DNA of 57,723 bases from JAUWOY01 sp034431315. Its GTDB lineage: Bacteria; Chloroflexota; Anaerolineae; VGOG01. This document shows positions 1-7,603 of this stretch, in pieces. Position 1 is the stretch's first letter; each line of letters opens with the position of its first letter. Under the pieces are notes generated by a model. That model did not search any database and was not told where the DNA came from. It saw only the letters and a list, made by a program, of their open reading frames with translations. The translations under genes and the position numbers were made by a program. The stretch spans positions 1-57,723 of the forward strand of contig DAOUDK010000055.1 of assembly GCA_034431315.1 (NCBI GenBank). Direction: 5' to 3'.

Positions 1-46
1 GATACTTCCGTCGTTCGTCGATATTCATTTTGTCTTCGTTGGACAT
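1..46 (-). CDS. Transposase N-terminus, cut by window edge
   Basis: Only the first 15 codons are inside the window, reading leftwards from ATG at 46. They give MSNEDKMNIDERRKY, which resembles the start of integrase-core (IS481-like) transposases that begin MNIDERRKYL. A good ribosome site, GGAGGG, sits five bases upstream of the ATG. The direct repeats at 53-100 just outside the gene could belong to the element end. The family call rests on very few residues and is tentative. Confidence 0.4.
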   Translation of the reverse strand, partial: MSNEDKMNIDERRKY

Positions 47-52
47 TTTTCC

Positions 53-100
53 CTCCGGTAACATTATCATTTGAGGGAATTATACCACTCCGGTAACATT
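53..100. repeat. Direct repeat CTCCGGTAACATT, two copies
   Basis: The 13-mer CTCCGGTAACATT occurs at 53-65 and again at 88-100, immediately upstream of the partial transposase gene. Its position suggests part of an insertion-sequence end or a transposase-binding site. The other end of the element is outside the window. Confidence 0.5.
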
Positions 101-122
101 TTACATGAATGAATGCGAACGC

Positions 123-151
123 TTGACAAGCGTGGGGGTTTGCCCTATACT
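123..151 (+). promoter_or_regulatory. Sigma-70 promoter TTGACA-N17-TATACT
   Basis: TTGACA at 123-128 and TATACT at 146-151 are separated by exactly 17 bases. The promoter points into the radical SAM / pgeF / yggS run that starts at 269 and would give a leader of about 110 nt containing the palindrome at 162-236. Confidence 0.7.
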
Positions 152-161
152 TAAAAGGGTG

Positions 162-236
162 TGGCTAAAAACTTGAGTTGAGGCTTTAGCCTGCTTTTTC
201 CGCCTAAAGGCTCCACTCCCCGAGCCATTTTAGCCA
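162..236. repeat. Three-way-junction palindrome in leader
   Basis: Outer arms TGGCTAAAA (162-170) and TTTTAGCCA (228-236) enclose two small self-complementary hairpins, GGCTttAGCC and GCCTaaAGGC. The structure lies between the promoter at 123-151 and the first gene of the run. It may be a dispersed palindromic repeat or a structured leader. Confidence 0.5.
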
Positions 237-268
237 GACTCTACTGGAGATTTAAAGGGAGATTCGGC

Positions 269-1882
269 TTGAAGTGGGAGTTCATAGCTGAGGCGAAACG
301 GATACTGGAGCGAGAGCAGGGGACAATCTACAAGGATTGGGGAGGCAGGCTGCCCATCGCGCTGGCCTACCCCAACACCTACCAAGTGGGTATGTCCAAC
401 CTGGGCCTGCAAACGGTGTACCGCCTGTTCAACCAGCGGGCCGACGTGGTCTGCGAGCGGGTTTTCTATAAGCCAGGGGGCCGGCCGCTGATTTCGTTGG
501 AATCGCAGCGGGACGTCAAGGATTTCGCGGTCTTGGCCTTCTCCATCTCCTTCGAGATGGACTACTTCAATGTGGTGGAGATGTTGCGCCAGGCGGACAT
601 CCCCCCGCTGGCCGAGGAGCGAGACGAGGGCTATCCCTTGCTTCTGGCCGGTGGCCCCGCCGTAACCGCCAACCCCCAGCCCCTGTCCCCCATCTTCGAC
701 GCCTTCGCCATCGGCGAGGCAGAGGTCATCGTCCCCCCGCTGGTCGAAACCCTCCAAGCTGGCATCGCCGAAAGCCGAGACGAGCTTCTCTCAGCCTTGG
801 CCCGCATCCCGGGCATCTACGTCCCAACCCAATATCCAATATCCAATACCCAATATCCAGTAAACCGCCAATGGGCGCCCGACCTCAACCCCCACCCTGC
901 CACCTCCGTCGTTCTCACCCGCGACACGGAGTTCGGTGATATGTACTTGATAGAGATCGCTCGTGGCTGTGGGCGGGGCTGCCGCTTCTGCCTGGCGGGC
1001 TACATCTATCGTCCCGTGCGGGAACGAAGCCCGGCCGTCCTGCTGGAGCAGGCCGAGGAGGGGCTGCGCCATCGCGGCAGGATCGGCCTGGTGAGCACGG
1101 CCGTCTCCGATTACTCGCGCATTGGGGAGCTGGTCACGGGCCTGCGGGGGATGGGAGCCAGGCTCTCCGTCTCCTCCCTGCGGGTTGACCCACTGCCTGA
1201 GGCCCTGGTTCATGCCCTGGCTGAGAGCGGAGCCCAAACCTTGACTATCGCCCCCGAGGCCGGATCTCAACGCCTGCGCACCTTGATCAACAAGAACGTG
1301 TCCGAAGATGACCTGATGCGAGCTGCGGAGTTAGCTGCCCGTTACGACTTCGCCCAACTCAAGCTCTACTTCATGCTGGGCCTGCCTACCGAAACCGACG
1401 AAGACGTCCAGGCCCTCATTGACCTGGTGCTGGCGGTCCGGGAGCGTTTTCCGCGCCGCATCACGGCGAACATCACTCCTTTCGTGCCCAAGGCCCACAC
1501 CCCATTCCAGTGGGCAGCCATGGCTCCGGTCGAGGGCTTGCAAAAAGGGTTGACCCGCATCGAGCAGGCTCTACGCCCCAGAGGAGTGGCGGTCAAAGCC
1601 GAGAGCCCGGCCTGGTCGGCGGTGCAGGGCGTCTTGTCCCGAGGCGACAGCCGGGTGGGCCAGGCTCTGGTCAGGGTGGAGAGGATGTCGTTGGCAGCCT
1701 GGCGGCGAGCGCTGCGGGATTGCCAGCTCGATGCCGGCGAATACCTGAGAGAGCGCTCGTGGGACGAACCCTTGCCCTGGGCCGTGGTGGACAGTGGCGT
1801 TCGCCGTGATTACCTGTGGCGGGAGATGAGGCGAGCGGTCGAAGTTCAAAGTTCAAAATCCAAAGTTCAAAGTGAAGGGTAG
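269..1882 (+). CDS. Radical SAM protein with B12-binding-like N-terminus
   Basis: A 537-residue radical SAM enzyme of unknown substrate. The N-terminal region (about 25-180), with YPNTYQVGMSNLG, resembles the B12-binding-like domain found before many radical SAM cores. The CxxxCxxC cluster motif is CGRGCRFC at Cys234, Cys238 and Cys241, in the context IARGCGRGCRFC. The start is TTG at 269, preceded by AAAGGGAG. The linker before the core contains a heptameric repeat tract encoding PTQYPISNTQYP, and the last residues (VQSSKSKVQSEG) come from a second heptamer tract, so two parts of the protein are repeat-derived. Family call is firm; the reaction is unknown. Confidence 0.85.
   Translation: MKWEFIAEAKRILEREQGTIYKDWGGRLPIALAYPNTYQVGMSNLGLQTVYRLFNQRADVVCERVFYKPGGRPLISLESQRDVKDFAVLAFSISFEMDYFNVVEMLRQADIPPLAEERDEGYPLLLAGGPAVTANPQPLSPIFDAFAIGEAEVIVPPLVETLQAGIAESRDELLSALARIPGIYVPTQYPISNTQYPVNRQWAPDLNPHPATSVVLTRDTEFGDMYLIEIARGCGRGCRFCLAGYIYRPVRERSPAVLLEQAEEGLRHRGRIGLVSTAVSDYSRIGELVTGLRGMGARLSVSSLRVDPLPEALVHALAESGAQTLTIAPEAGSQRLRTLINKNVSEDDLMRAAELAARYDFAQLKLYFMLGLPTETDEDVQALIDLVLAVRERFPRRITANITPFVPKAHTPFQWAAMAPVEGLQKGLTRIEQALRPRGVAVKAESPAWSAVQGVLSRGDSRVGQALVRVERMSLAAWRRALRDCQLDAGEYLRERSWDEPLPWAVVDSGVRRDYLWREMRRAVEVQSSKSKVQSEG
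830..860. repeat. Heptamer tract (CAATATC)n inside a CDS
   Basis: Four degenerate 7-bp units, CAATATC / CAATATC / CAATACC / CAATATC, lie inside the radical SAM gene and encode a low-complexity linker at about residues 187-198. A tract of four 7-bp units is 28 bp, so the reading frame must have been balanced by flanking bases. Confidence 0.8.
1843..1873. repeat. Heptamer tract (GTTCAAA)n at gene end
   Basis: Units GTTCAAA / GTTCAAA / ATCCAAA / GTTCAAA with period 7 form the last codons of the radical SAM gene. This is one of several unrelated heptamer tracts at gene boundaries in the window. Confidence 0.8.
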
Positions 1883-1890
1883 GGCGAGTC

Positions 1891-2760
1891 TTGTTGCGAC
1901 ACGAGATCAATGGCCTGGTCTACTACCGTTTCGCTAATTTGGCCTCATACGACGAGGTCTTGCATGGCGTGTTCACGCGGCTGGGTGGGGTGAACCCCTC
2001 GCCGTACGATTCCCTGAACGTGGGTCACTGTGTCGGCGACAATCATGAGTTGGTGGAGGCCAACCACGACCTCATCTGCCAGGCCCTGGGCATCTCTCGA
2101 AGCGACGTCGCCACCGCCCACCAGGTGCACGGGAGTCGGGTGGCGCTGGTCGGGCTGGGGGATCGCGGCCGAGTGATCCCAGCCACCGATGCTCTGATCA
2201 CCGACACTCCCGGCGTAGCCCTCATGCTCCGCTTCGCCGATTGCCTGCCCGTTCTGCTTTACGACCCCGTCCGTCGAGCCATCGGCCTGGCCCACGCTGG
2301 CTGGAAGGGCACCGTCGAAGGGATTGCTGCGAAGACGGCTTCGGCTATGATTGACGCTTACGGCAGCCGCCCCGCCGACATCATAGCTGGCCTGGGTCCG
2401 TGCATCGGGCCCTGTTGCTACCAGGTCGGGACTGAGGTGATAGAGGCGGTGAAAGCGAGGTTCAATCATTGGCCGGGGCTCTTTCGGCCCCAGGGGGATG
2501 GCTCGGTTCACTTCGACCTCTGGGAGGCCAATCGGCGTCAGTTGGCTGAGCTGGGGGCCCCTCCTCTTTCCCCCCCAACCCTTCGACCTTGCTCAGGGCA
2601 GGCTTTGGGGGGGAGGAAGGGGGGGATCGAAGTGATTCAGCTTTGCACCGCCTGTCGCACTGACGAGTTTTTCTCCCACCGAGCGGAGGGAGGCCACACG
2701 GGGCGTTTCGCGGTGATACTGGGAATGCGTAACTGCTCACCTGCTCCCGCTGGACCCTAG
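1891..2760 (+). CDS. pgeF: Polyphenol oxidase / peptidoglycan editing factor
   Basis: A 289-residue YfiH/PgeF (multicopper-oxidase-like, laccase-domain) family protein. Family members purge misincorporated residues from peptidoglycan precursors or act on purine nucleosides. The zinc-site residues fit the family: HQVH at 77-80, ADCLP with Cys118, and HAGWKGT with His135, followed by GPCIGPCCYQVG. The start is TTG at 1891, 9 bases after the previous stop. Two oddities are visible: a G-rich palindrome with a nested repeat (2557-2626) is inserted in frame before the conserved C-terminal motif, and the final residues (SPAPAGP) are read from the palindrome at 2733-2809. The neighbours yggS, yggT and DUF167 form a commonly conserved cluster. 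Confidence 0.9.
   Translation: MLRHEINGLVYYRFANLASYDEVLHGVFTRLGGVNPSPYDSLNVGHCVGDNHELVEANHDLICQALGISRSDVATAHQVHGSRVALVGLGDRGRVIPATDALITDTPGVALMLRFADCLPVLLYDPVRRAIGLAHAGWKGTVEGIAAKTASAMIDAYGSRPADIIAGLGPCIGPCCYQVGTEVIEAVKARFNHWPGLFRPQGDGSVHFDLWEANRRQLAELGAPPLSPPTLRPCSGQALGGRKGGIEVIQLCTACRTDEFFSHRAEGGHTGRFAVILGMRNCSPAPAGP
2557..2626. repeat. G/C-tract palindrome with nested short repeat
   Basis: A CCCCTCCTCTTTCCCCCCC arm and a GGGGGGGAGGAAGGGGGGG arm flank a nested CCCTTCGACC..CTCAGGGCAGG copy (about 2578-2603). A related palindrome without the nested element is at 57677-57723. The insertion is in frame within pgeF. Confidence 0.7.
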
Positions 2761-2809
2761 TCCAGCGGCCTCAGCGGACTAGGGTCCGCTGAGAGCATAA
2801 GGCGAGCAG
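2733..2809. repeat. CTGCTCACC palindromic element, copy 1
   Basis: Outer arms begin CTGCTCACCTGCTC and end GAGCAG; the centre is CCGCTGGACCCTAGTCC pairing with GGACTAGGGTCCGCTG. It supplies the stop region of pgeF. A second, interrupted copy is at 7808-7906 and a partial arm at about 32587-32607. Confidence 0.8.
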
Positions 2810-2832
2810 ATACGGGAAAGCGAGGTTCAGCT

Positions 2833-3588
2833 ATGGTTGATATCGAGGCCAATTTACGAGATCTGGAGCGGAGGATAGCCGAGGCCGCGGGTCGGGCCGG
2901 GCGCGATCCAGCGGAGATCACCCTGGTAGCGGTGACCAAAATGTTCGCCGTGGCCCACATTCAGGCCGCCTACGAGCTAGGAGTGCGCCACTTCGGCGAA
3001 AACCGGCTGGGCGAGGCGGCGGAGAAGGTGCCCATCGTCAATCAATGGGTTGAGGAGCAAGCTCTCCCGCCCATCACCTGGCACATGGTCGGCCACCTGC
3101 AAAGCCGCAAAGCCAGAGATGCCATCCAGTTGTTCGATGTAATCCATTCGGTGGACACCCTGAAGCTGGCCAAGCGACTGGATCGCCTCGGCGAGCGCGT
3201 GGGCAAAGTGATACCCATTTTGTTGGAGGCCAACGTCTCAGGAGAGGAGGGCAAATATGGGTTTGCCCTGGCCCGGTGGGCGGAGGATGAAGAGCAACGG
3301 GAGCGCTTTTTCGCCATCGTGGAGGAGATACTGGCCCTGCCCCAGGTGGAGGTACAGGGCCTGATGACCATGGCTCCCATCGTGGCCGATCCTGAGGAGG
3401 CGCGGCCCTACTTTCGACGCTTGCGGCGGCTGCGCGATGCTCTGGCCGAAAGGTTTCCGGGAGAACACTGGCGGCACCTCTCCATGGGCATGACCGATGA
3501 TTTCAAGGTAGCCATCGAAGAGGGGGCTACCATAGTGCGCATCGGCCGGGCCATCTTTGGCGAGAGGCGGGCGTGCCGTATAACTTGA
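2833..3588 (+). CDS. yggS: YggS-family PLP homeostasis protein
   Basis: A 251-residue single-domain PLP-binding protein of the YggS/PLPBP family, which keeps free pyridoxal phosphate low and affects amino-acid pools; no catalytic turnover is known. The PLP lysine is Lys36 in LVAVTKMF. Other family signatures are HFGENRLGEA, WHMVGHLQSRK, the SMGMTDDF loop and the phosphate-binding IVRIGRAIFG near the C-terminus. Length matches the family. It starts with ATG 72 bp after pgeF, downstream of the palindromic repeat, and is followed by yggT and DUF167, a conserved arrangement. Confidence 0.93.
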   Translation: MVDIEANLRDLERRIAEAAGRAGRDPAEITLVAVTKMFAVAHIQAAYELGVRHFGENRLGEAAEKVPIVNQWVEEQALPPITWHMVGHLQSRKARDAIQLFDVIHSVDTLKLAKRLDRLGERVGKVIPILLEANVSGEEGKYGFALARWAEDEEQRERFFAIVEEILALPQVEVQGLMTMAPIVADPEEARPYFRRLRRLRDALAERFPGEHWRHLSMGMTDDFKVAIEEGATIVRIGRAIFGERRACRIT

Positions 3589-3610
3589 TCGCCGAGGGTC
3601 TCTGACCAAA

Positions 3611-3677
3611 CGTATTGCGTATTGCGTAGTGCGTGGGTCTCAACGGAATACGCAACACGCAATACGCACCACGTATC
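3611..3677. repeat. Inverted heptamer tract (CGTATTG)n
   Basis: Degenerate 7-bp units CGTATTG / CGTATTG / CGTAGTG are followed by complementary units AATACGC / AACACGC / AATACGC, so the tract can fold into a hairpin. It fills most of the gap between yggS and yggT. Confidence 0.8.
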
Positions 3678-3697
3678 CACAGGAGGTTTAGCTCAAA

Positions 3698-3958
3698 ATG
3701 GACTCACTGGTCTATTTCGTTGACGTTTTCTTCACCCTGCTCAATTTGGCCATCTTGGCCAGAGTGCTGCTGTCCTGGGTCAGGGTCAGTCCCTATCATC
3801 CCGCCGTAGAGCTCCTCTACCGGATCACCGAGCCTATCCTGGCTCCTTTGCGCAGGATCATCCCTCCCCTCGGCATGGTTGACATCAGTTCCGTCATTGC
3901 TCTGATCCTCCTGCAGATCATTCAGGAAGTCTTGGTGGCGATCATACGCGGTTTCTAA
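3698..3958 (+). CDS. yggT: YggT family membrane protein
   Basis: An 86-residue protein with two hydrophobic segments (about 3-22 and 62-82) linked by a loop containing YRITEPILAPLRRIIPPLG, the hallmark of the YggT family. YggT proteins are associated with osmotic shock tolerance, cell division and membrane organisation. It has an ATG start with AGGAGG upstream and sits 17 bp before the DUF167 gene, probably co-transcribed. Confidence 0.9.
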   Translation: MDSLVYFVDVFFTLLNLAILARVLLSWVRVSPYHPAVELLYRITEPILAPLRRIIPPLGMVDISSVIALILLQIIQEVLVAIIRGF

Positions 3959-3974
3959 AACGTGAGGGGGAAAG

Positions 3975-4268
3975 ATGGGCCAGCTCAAGATCACCGGGGC
4001 CAAGGATGGTGCGACCTTCGCCGTGCGGGTCGTTCCTCGGGCCAGCAGGAACGAGATTGTGGGGATTCACGGCGATGCCCTCAAGGTTCGCCTCACTGCT
4101 CCACCCGTTGAGGGGAGGGCCAACGAGGCTCTCGTCGCTTTCCTGGCCAAACGACTGGGCGTGCGCAAGGGCCAGGTGGAGATTGTGGCTGGGGCCGCCT
4201 CGCGTCGGAAGATGATCCGCGTCAGTGGGGTGTTAACTCAAGAGGTGGAGGAGCGCCTGTTGGGATAG
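3975..4268 (+). CDS. DUF167 (YggU) family protein
   Basis: A 97-residue DUF167/YggU protein. The core signature KVRLTAPPVEGRANEALV is present, followed by a segment ending in the conserved basic stretch SRRKMIRVSG. The molecular function of the family is not established. It closes the pgeF-yggS-yggT-DUF167 run and converges with the zinc-ribbon gene, the stops being only 8 bp apart. Confidence 0.9.
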   Translation: MGQLKITGAKDGATFAVRVVPRASRNEIVGIHGDALKVRLTAPPVEGRANEALVAFLAKRLGVRKGQVEIVAGAASRRKMIRVSGVLTQEVEERLLG

Positions 4269-4276
4269 TCAAGCCG

Positions 4277-4981
4277 CTATCGCTCCACGTATAGAATGCG
4301 CTCGCAGCTACCGCAGAGGGTCAGTGCTTTTCCTTGACGGGCCTGTTGCGCCTTGCTGCTGGGAAGAGTCACCCGGCAGGCCTGACAGAGATCACCTTCG
4401 AGGAGGGCTACCGCTCGCCCACCCCTGCGGCGCCGCAAATCCTCGTACAAAGCCAGGTCGCCCGCCTCAATCGTCTTCTGTAGTTTAGCCCGTTTCGCCC
4501 TCAGTTGCCTCAGCCGGTTTACTAGCTCATTTTGTTCGGCGGAAAGCCGGACCTGGGTTTCCTGCCACTCATCCTCCAGGCGGGCCAGCCTCTCCCGCTG
4601 CTCGGTCACGCTGGCTTCACTCTCCTCAACCTCGATCATGGCTTCCAATACCTGATCTTCGAGTCCGCCCTTCCTGCGCTTAAGGTACTGGACTTCGTCT
4701 TGGCGGTTGGCTAGTTCCTTGGGGTTCTTGATGCGGCCGCTGTAGAGCCGATCCTCTACCGAAGCGATCTTGTTGGCAAGGCTTCGCATCTCCAGTTCTT
4801 GGTCGCGTAGCTTCGTTCGCTGCCGGCTCAGCTTCTTCTCTCCGTCTTGCAGAGCCTGCCGCGCTCGTCCCAACTCCTCATTCCCTTCTAAGATAGCTTT
4901 CACCTCTTTCAGGCGGTGGCTCCTCTCGTCAATCTCCAGGTCAATGATCTGCAAGCGATAGAGCGTCTCGGCCTTACTCAT
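4277..4981 (-). CDS. C4 zinc-ribbon coiled-coil protein (CdsZ/DUF164-like)
   Basis: A 234-residue protein with a long coiled coil (about 1-180, rich in E, R and Q heptads) and a C-terminal zinc ribbon. The metal ligands are two CxxC pairs, CQAC and CGSC, close to the end of the protein. This matches the zf-RING_7/DUF164 family (CdsZ). I place the start at ATG 4981 because GGAGG lies 8 bases upstream; an earlier in-frame start at 5020 would overlap the terminator of the leader RNA. The gene is read from a promoter at 5163-5191 through a leader that ends in a strong terminator, so attenuation is possible. Confidence 0.85.
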   Translation of the reverse strand: MSKAETLYRLQIIDLEIDERSHRLKEVKAILEGNEELGRARQALQDGEKKLSRQRTKLRDQELEMRSLANKIASVEDRLYSGRIKNPKELANRQDEVQYLKRRKGGLEDQVLEAMIEVEESEASVTEQRERLARLEDEWQETQVRLSAEQNELVNRLRQLRAKRAKLQKTIEAGDLALYEDLRRRRGGRAVALLEGDLCQACRVTLPSSKAQQARQGKALTLCGSCERILYVER

Positions 4982-5006
4982 GATAGCAACCTCCATGCTA
5001 ACTAAA

Positions 5007-5040
5007 CAAAAAGAGCCCAATGCCCAAAGGCATCAGGCTC
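5007..5040 (-). terminator. Intrinsic terminator in leader
   Basis: On the minus strand GAGCCtGATGCC-ttt-GGGCATtGGGCTC is followed by TTTTTG. The hairpin ends about 16 bases before the GGAGG of the zinc-ribbon gene, so it either ends a small RNA or attenuates that gene. Confidence 0.75.
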
Positions 5041-5157
5041 CAAGCGTAATCAGCGCCCGCACACTCACCCGGTCCACCGAAAGCGCCGGGGTCAAAGTAC
5101 ACCAATCGTGTTTGGCAGTTGACATCTTCCGTATCAGGTACATCTCTCGCTTCCCAG
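5007..5157 (-). ncRNA. Candidate structured leader or small RNA
   Basis: A perfect consensus promoter (5163-5191) and an intrinsic terminator (5007-5040) define a transcript of about 150 nt on the minus strand. Visible pairings include GUCAA..UUUGAC around a GCCAA/UUGGU hairpin and CCCGG/CCGGG. I could not match it to SRP RNA, RNase P, tmRNA or a riboswitch motif. It also contains an ATG-initiated 36-codon frame (5143 down to a TGA at 5033-5035, inside the terminator), so a leader peptide is an alternative to a structured RNA. Confidence 0.4.
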
Positions 5158-5162
5158 GGGGA

Positions 5163-5191
5163 ATTATAAGTCAGGACGCCCATCCTGTCAA
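5163..5191 (-). promoter_or_regulatory. Consensus promoter TTGACA-N17-TATAAT
   Basis: On the minus strand TTGACA (5191-5186) and TATAAT (5168-5163) are 17 bases apart, an exact sigma-70 consensus. It drives the leader RNA and probably the zinc-ribbon gene. Confidence 0.85.
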
Positions 5192-5221
5192 ATGGCGAGT
5201 TATTGCCCAAGCGATGGCTTT

Positions 5222-5250
5222 TTGCTTTTTACAAGCTAGTGGGGTATAAT
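5222..5250 (+). promoter_or_regulatory. Promoter TTGCTT-N17-TATAAT for surE
   Basis: TTGCTT (5222-5227) and TATAAT (5245-5250), 17 bases apart, precede surE at 5292. It diverges from the leader RNA promoter. Confidence 0.65.
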
Positions 5251-5291
5251 CGCCTAGCTGGACATCTCTACAAAAGCGAGGTAATTGCAGT

Positions 5292-6050
5292 TTGCATATC
5301 TTGGTCACTAACGATGACGGCGTTGATGCGCCCGGGCTGTTGGCCCTTCAGCAGGCCCTCCAGAAAGTCGGTGAGGTCACGGTTTTCGCCCCCGATCACA
5401 ATTGGTCGGCGGCTGGCCACACCAAGACCATGCACAAACCCCTGCGAGTGAACCAAACGACCCTGCCCGATGGTACTTTGGTCTACACCACCACCGGGGC
5501 TCCATCGGACTGCGTGGCTCTGGTCATCCTGGGCATCCTGGATCATCAGCCTGATCTGGTCGTCTCAGGAATCAACCAGGGGGCTAACGTGGGCCACGAC
5601 ATCACCTACTCAGGCACGATAGCCGCAGCGATGGAGGCGGTCATCTTTGGCATCCCTGCCCTGGCGGTGTCCCTGGATTCCCACCAGAGTCACGATTTCG
5701 CCTACGCCGCCCGATTCGCTGCCCGGCTGGTCAAACTCGTCCTGGAGCGCAGTTTGCCCTCCAACACTTTCCTCAATGTCAACGTGCCCGCGGTGCCTCG
5801 TGATGAGATAGCGGGCGTCAGAATCACCCGGCTGGGCCAGCGCGTCTACCGCGACACGCTGGTGGAACGCCAGGACCCTCGGGGACGGAACTATTACTGG
5901 ATCGGCGGCGAGCCGCCAACAGGTGTGCCTGAGGAGGGAACGGACATCTGGGCCCTGGCCAACAAATATGTTTCCATTACGCCCCTCCATCTCGACATGA
6001 CTCAGTACCAGATGATGGAGGAGCTGGGGCGATGGGGATTGGAAGCGTGA
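5292..6050 (+). CDS. surE: 5'-nucleotidase SurE
   Basis: A 252-residue SurE phosphatase, which dephosphorylates nucleoside 5'/3'-monophosphates in a metal-dependent way. The N-terminus MHILVTNDDG carries the metal-binding Asp8-Asp9 pair; APDHNWSAAG and SGINQGANVG hold further active-site residues. Length is typical. The start is TTG at 5292, required by the conserved MxILxTNDDG beginning. It is transcribed from the promoter at 5222-5250 and followed 26 bp later by a nitroreductase. Confidence 0.95.
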   Translation: MHILVTNDDGVDAPGLLALQQALQKVGEVTVFAPDHNWSAAGHTKTMHKPLRVNQTTLPDGTLVYTTTGAPSDCVALVILGILDHQPDLVVSGINQGANVGHDITYSGTIAAAMEAVIFGIPALAVSLDSHQSHDFAYAARFAARLVKLVLERSLPSNTFLNVNVPAVPRDEIAGVRITRLGQRVYRDTLVERQDPRGRNYYWIGGEPPTGVPEEGTDIWALANKYVSITPLHLDMTQYQMMEELGRWGLEA

Positions 6051-6076
6051 GAGACCTGGATCAGGAAGGCTGAGCT

Positions 6077-6598
6077 GTGGATTTTTGGCAAGTGATCGAG
6101 GAAAGGCGCAGTATGCGGGACTTCGATCCGAGGTGCGATGTCCCGCCCGATATGGTGGAGAGGATCCTGAAGGCAGCCATTCGGGCTCCCTCGGCTGGCA
6201 ATTGCCAGCCCTGGCACTTCGTGGTCGTCCGCAGCAAGCAGGCCAAGGATCTGCTGGCTGAGGCTGCTTACGGTCAGAGTTTTATCGCCGATGCGCCTGT
6301 GGTCATCGTCGTTTGCGCTGATCCCGGCCGTTCGGGCTGGCGCTACGGAAGCCGAGGGATGCAGTTGTACTGCTTGCAAGACACCGCTGCCGCCACCGAG
6401 CACATCCTGCTGGCTGTCACGGCCCTGGGCTTGGGCGCTTGTTGGGTGGGCGCATTTGACGAAAAAGCAGCATCCCAGGCCCTTGGCCTGCCAGCTAACC
6501 TCCGCCCTGTGGTTATGGTCCCCATTGGCTATCCCATCGCTCACCATCACCGGGCTTCACGCCGGAGACTGACAGAGGTTGTCACGTTTGGTGAATGA
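6077..6598 (+). CDS. Nitroreductase family FMN protein
   Basis: A 173-residue short nitroreductase-fold protein. RRSMRDFD near the N-terminus and APSAGNCQPWHFVVV are the FMN-phosphate and flavin-contact motifs; LGLGACWVGAF and the C-terminal PIGYP are also typical. Members use NAD(P)H to reduce nitro compounds, quinones or other substrates, and the substrate cannot be read from sequence. Start is GTG at 6077. A second, related nitroreductase is at 14870. Confidence 0.88.
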   Translation: MDFWQVIEERRSMRDFDPRCDVPPDMVERILKAAIRAPSAGNCQPWHFVVVRSKQAKDLLAEAAYGQSFIADAPVVIVVCADPGRSGWRYGSRGMQLYCLQDTAAATEHILLAVTALGLGACWVGAFDEKAASQALGLPANLRPVVMVPIGYPIAHHHRASRRRLTEVVTFGE

Positions 6599-6603
6599 GC
6601 TCC

Positions 6604-6632
6604 TTGACAGGAAGGGGAAGCAAGGCTATAAT
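6604..6632 (+). promoter_or_regulatory. Consensus promoter TTGACA-N17-TATAAT
   Basis: TTGACA at 6604-6609 and TATAAT at 6627-6632 with a 17-bp spacer, just before the aminotransferase at 6689. A strong AAGGAGG ribosome site follows at about 6675. Confidence 0.85.
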
Positions 6633-6688
6633 TCCAATCGCCAGCGCCGAGGGGGGCGCGGCGTTAAAATACCGAAGGAGGTAATGAA

Positions 6689-7603
6689 ATGACTAAGTAT
6701 GCGTTTTTCGAAGGTGAGTTCGTGCCCATTGAGGAGGCCAAGGTCAGCATCATGACCAACGCCTTCAACTACGGCACCGGTTGCTTCGAGGGCATCCGCG
6801 CCTACTGGAACGAGGAGGAGGAACAGCTTTTCGTCTTCAGGATGAGGGAGCACTATGAGCGCTTCCACCGTTCCTGTGGTATCCTTCTCATCGAGCTGCC
6901 CTACAGTGTGGAGCAATTGGGAGAGATCACGATAGAGCTTTTGCGTAAGGAGGAGGCGCGCACAGATACCTACGTCCGTCCCCTGGCTTACAAAGCTACC
7001 GAGGGCATCGGCGTGCGGCTGCATGACCTGGAGGACGAGCTCGCCGTATTCAGCGTGCCCTTTGGGAGGTACATTGAGAAGGAGGAAGGGGCCAACGTCT
7101 GCGTCTCATCCTGGCACAGGATCAGCGACAACGCTGTGCCGGCCCGGGCCAAGATCACCGGCGCCTACATCAACTCCGCCCTCTCCAAGACCGAGGCCAT
7201 GCTCAACGGTTTCGACGAGGCCATCGTCCTCAACCGGAACGGCCACGTTTCCGAGGGCAGCGCCGAGAACCTGTTCATCGTCCGCGAGGGCAGGCTCATC
7301 ACCCCGCCGGTGACGGAGAACATCCTGGAGGGGATCACCCGGGACACCATCATGCAGATTGCCCGCGAGCAGTTTGGCCTGGAGACGGTGGAGCGGCCCA
7401 TAGACCGCACCGAGCTTTACCTGGCCGAGGAGGCATTCTTCTGCGGCACCGGGGTACAGGTGGCAGCCATCGCCGCCATAGATCACCGACCTGTGGGCGC
7501 GGGCAAGCTAGGCCCCATCGTCAAGAAGATACGAGATCTCTACTTCGACATCGTGAAAGGCAAAGTCGAAGAGTACCGGCGCTGGTGCACGCCGGTGTAC
7601 TGA
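6689..7603 (+). CDS. ilvE: Branched-chain amino acid aminotransferase
   Basis: A 304-residue class IV PLP aminotransferase. FNYGTGCFEGIRAYW is the signature of the branched-chain enzymes, RPLAYKATEGIGV follows, and the PLP lysine is Lys155 in ARAKITGAY. GHVSEGSAENLFIV and ENILEGITRDTI are the cofactor-contacting segments. It catalyses the last step of Leu/Ile/Val synthesis or the first step of their breakdown. It has its own consensus promoter and an AAGGAGG site, so it is probably monocistronic. D-amino acid aminotransferase is less likely because of the FEGIRAY motif. Confidence 0.92.
   Translation: MTKYAFFEGEFVPIEEAKVSIMTNAFNYGTGCFEGIRAYWNEEEEQLFVFRMREHYERFHRSCGILLIELPYSVEQLGEITIELLRKEEARTDTYVRPLAYKATEGIGVRLHDLEDELAVFSVPFGRYIEKEEGANVCVSSWHRISDNAVPARAKITGAYINSALSKTEAMLNGFDEAIVLNRNGHVSEGSAENLFIVREGRLITPPVTENILEGITRDTIMQIAREQFGLETVERPIDRTELYLAEEAFFCGTGVQVAAIAAIDHRPVGAGKLGPIVKKIRDLYFDIVKGKVEEYRRWCTPVY

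Noticed and set aside
5007..5157. Leader RNA as SRP RNA, 6S RNA or tmRNA
   Set aside because: The SRP GGAAGC tetraloop motif, tmRNA GGTTTCGAC and a single long 6S-type rod with complementary ends are not seen. I leave it unclassified.
7201..7220. GGTTTCGACG as a possible tmRNA 5' end
   Set aside because: It lies inside the aminotransferase gene and encodes conserved residues; no tmRNA structure surrounds it.
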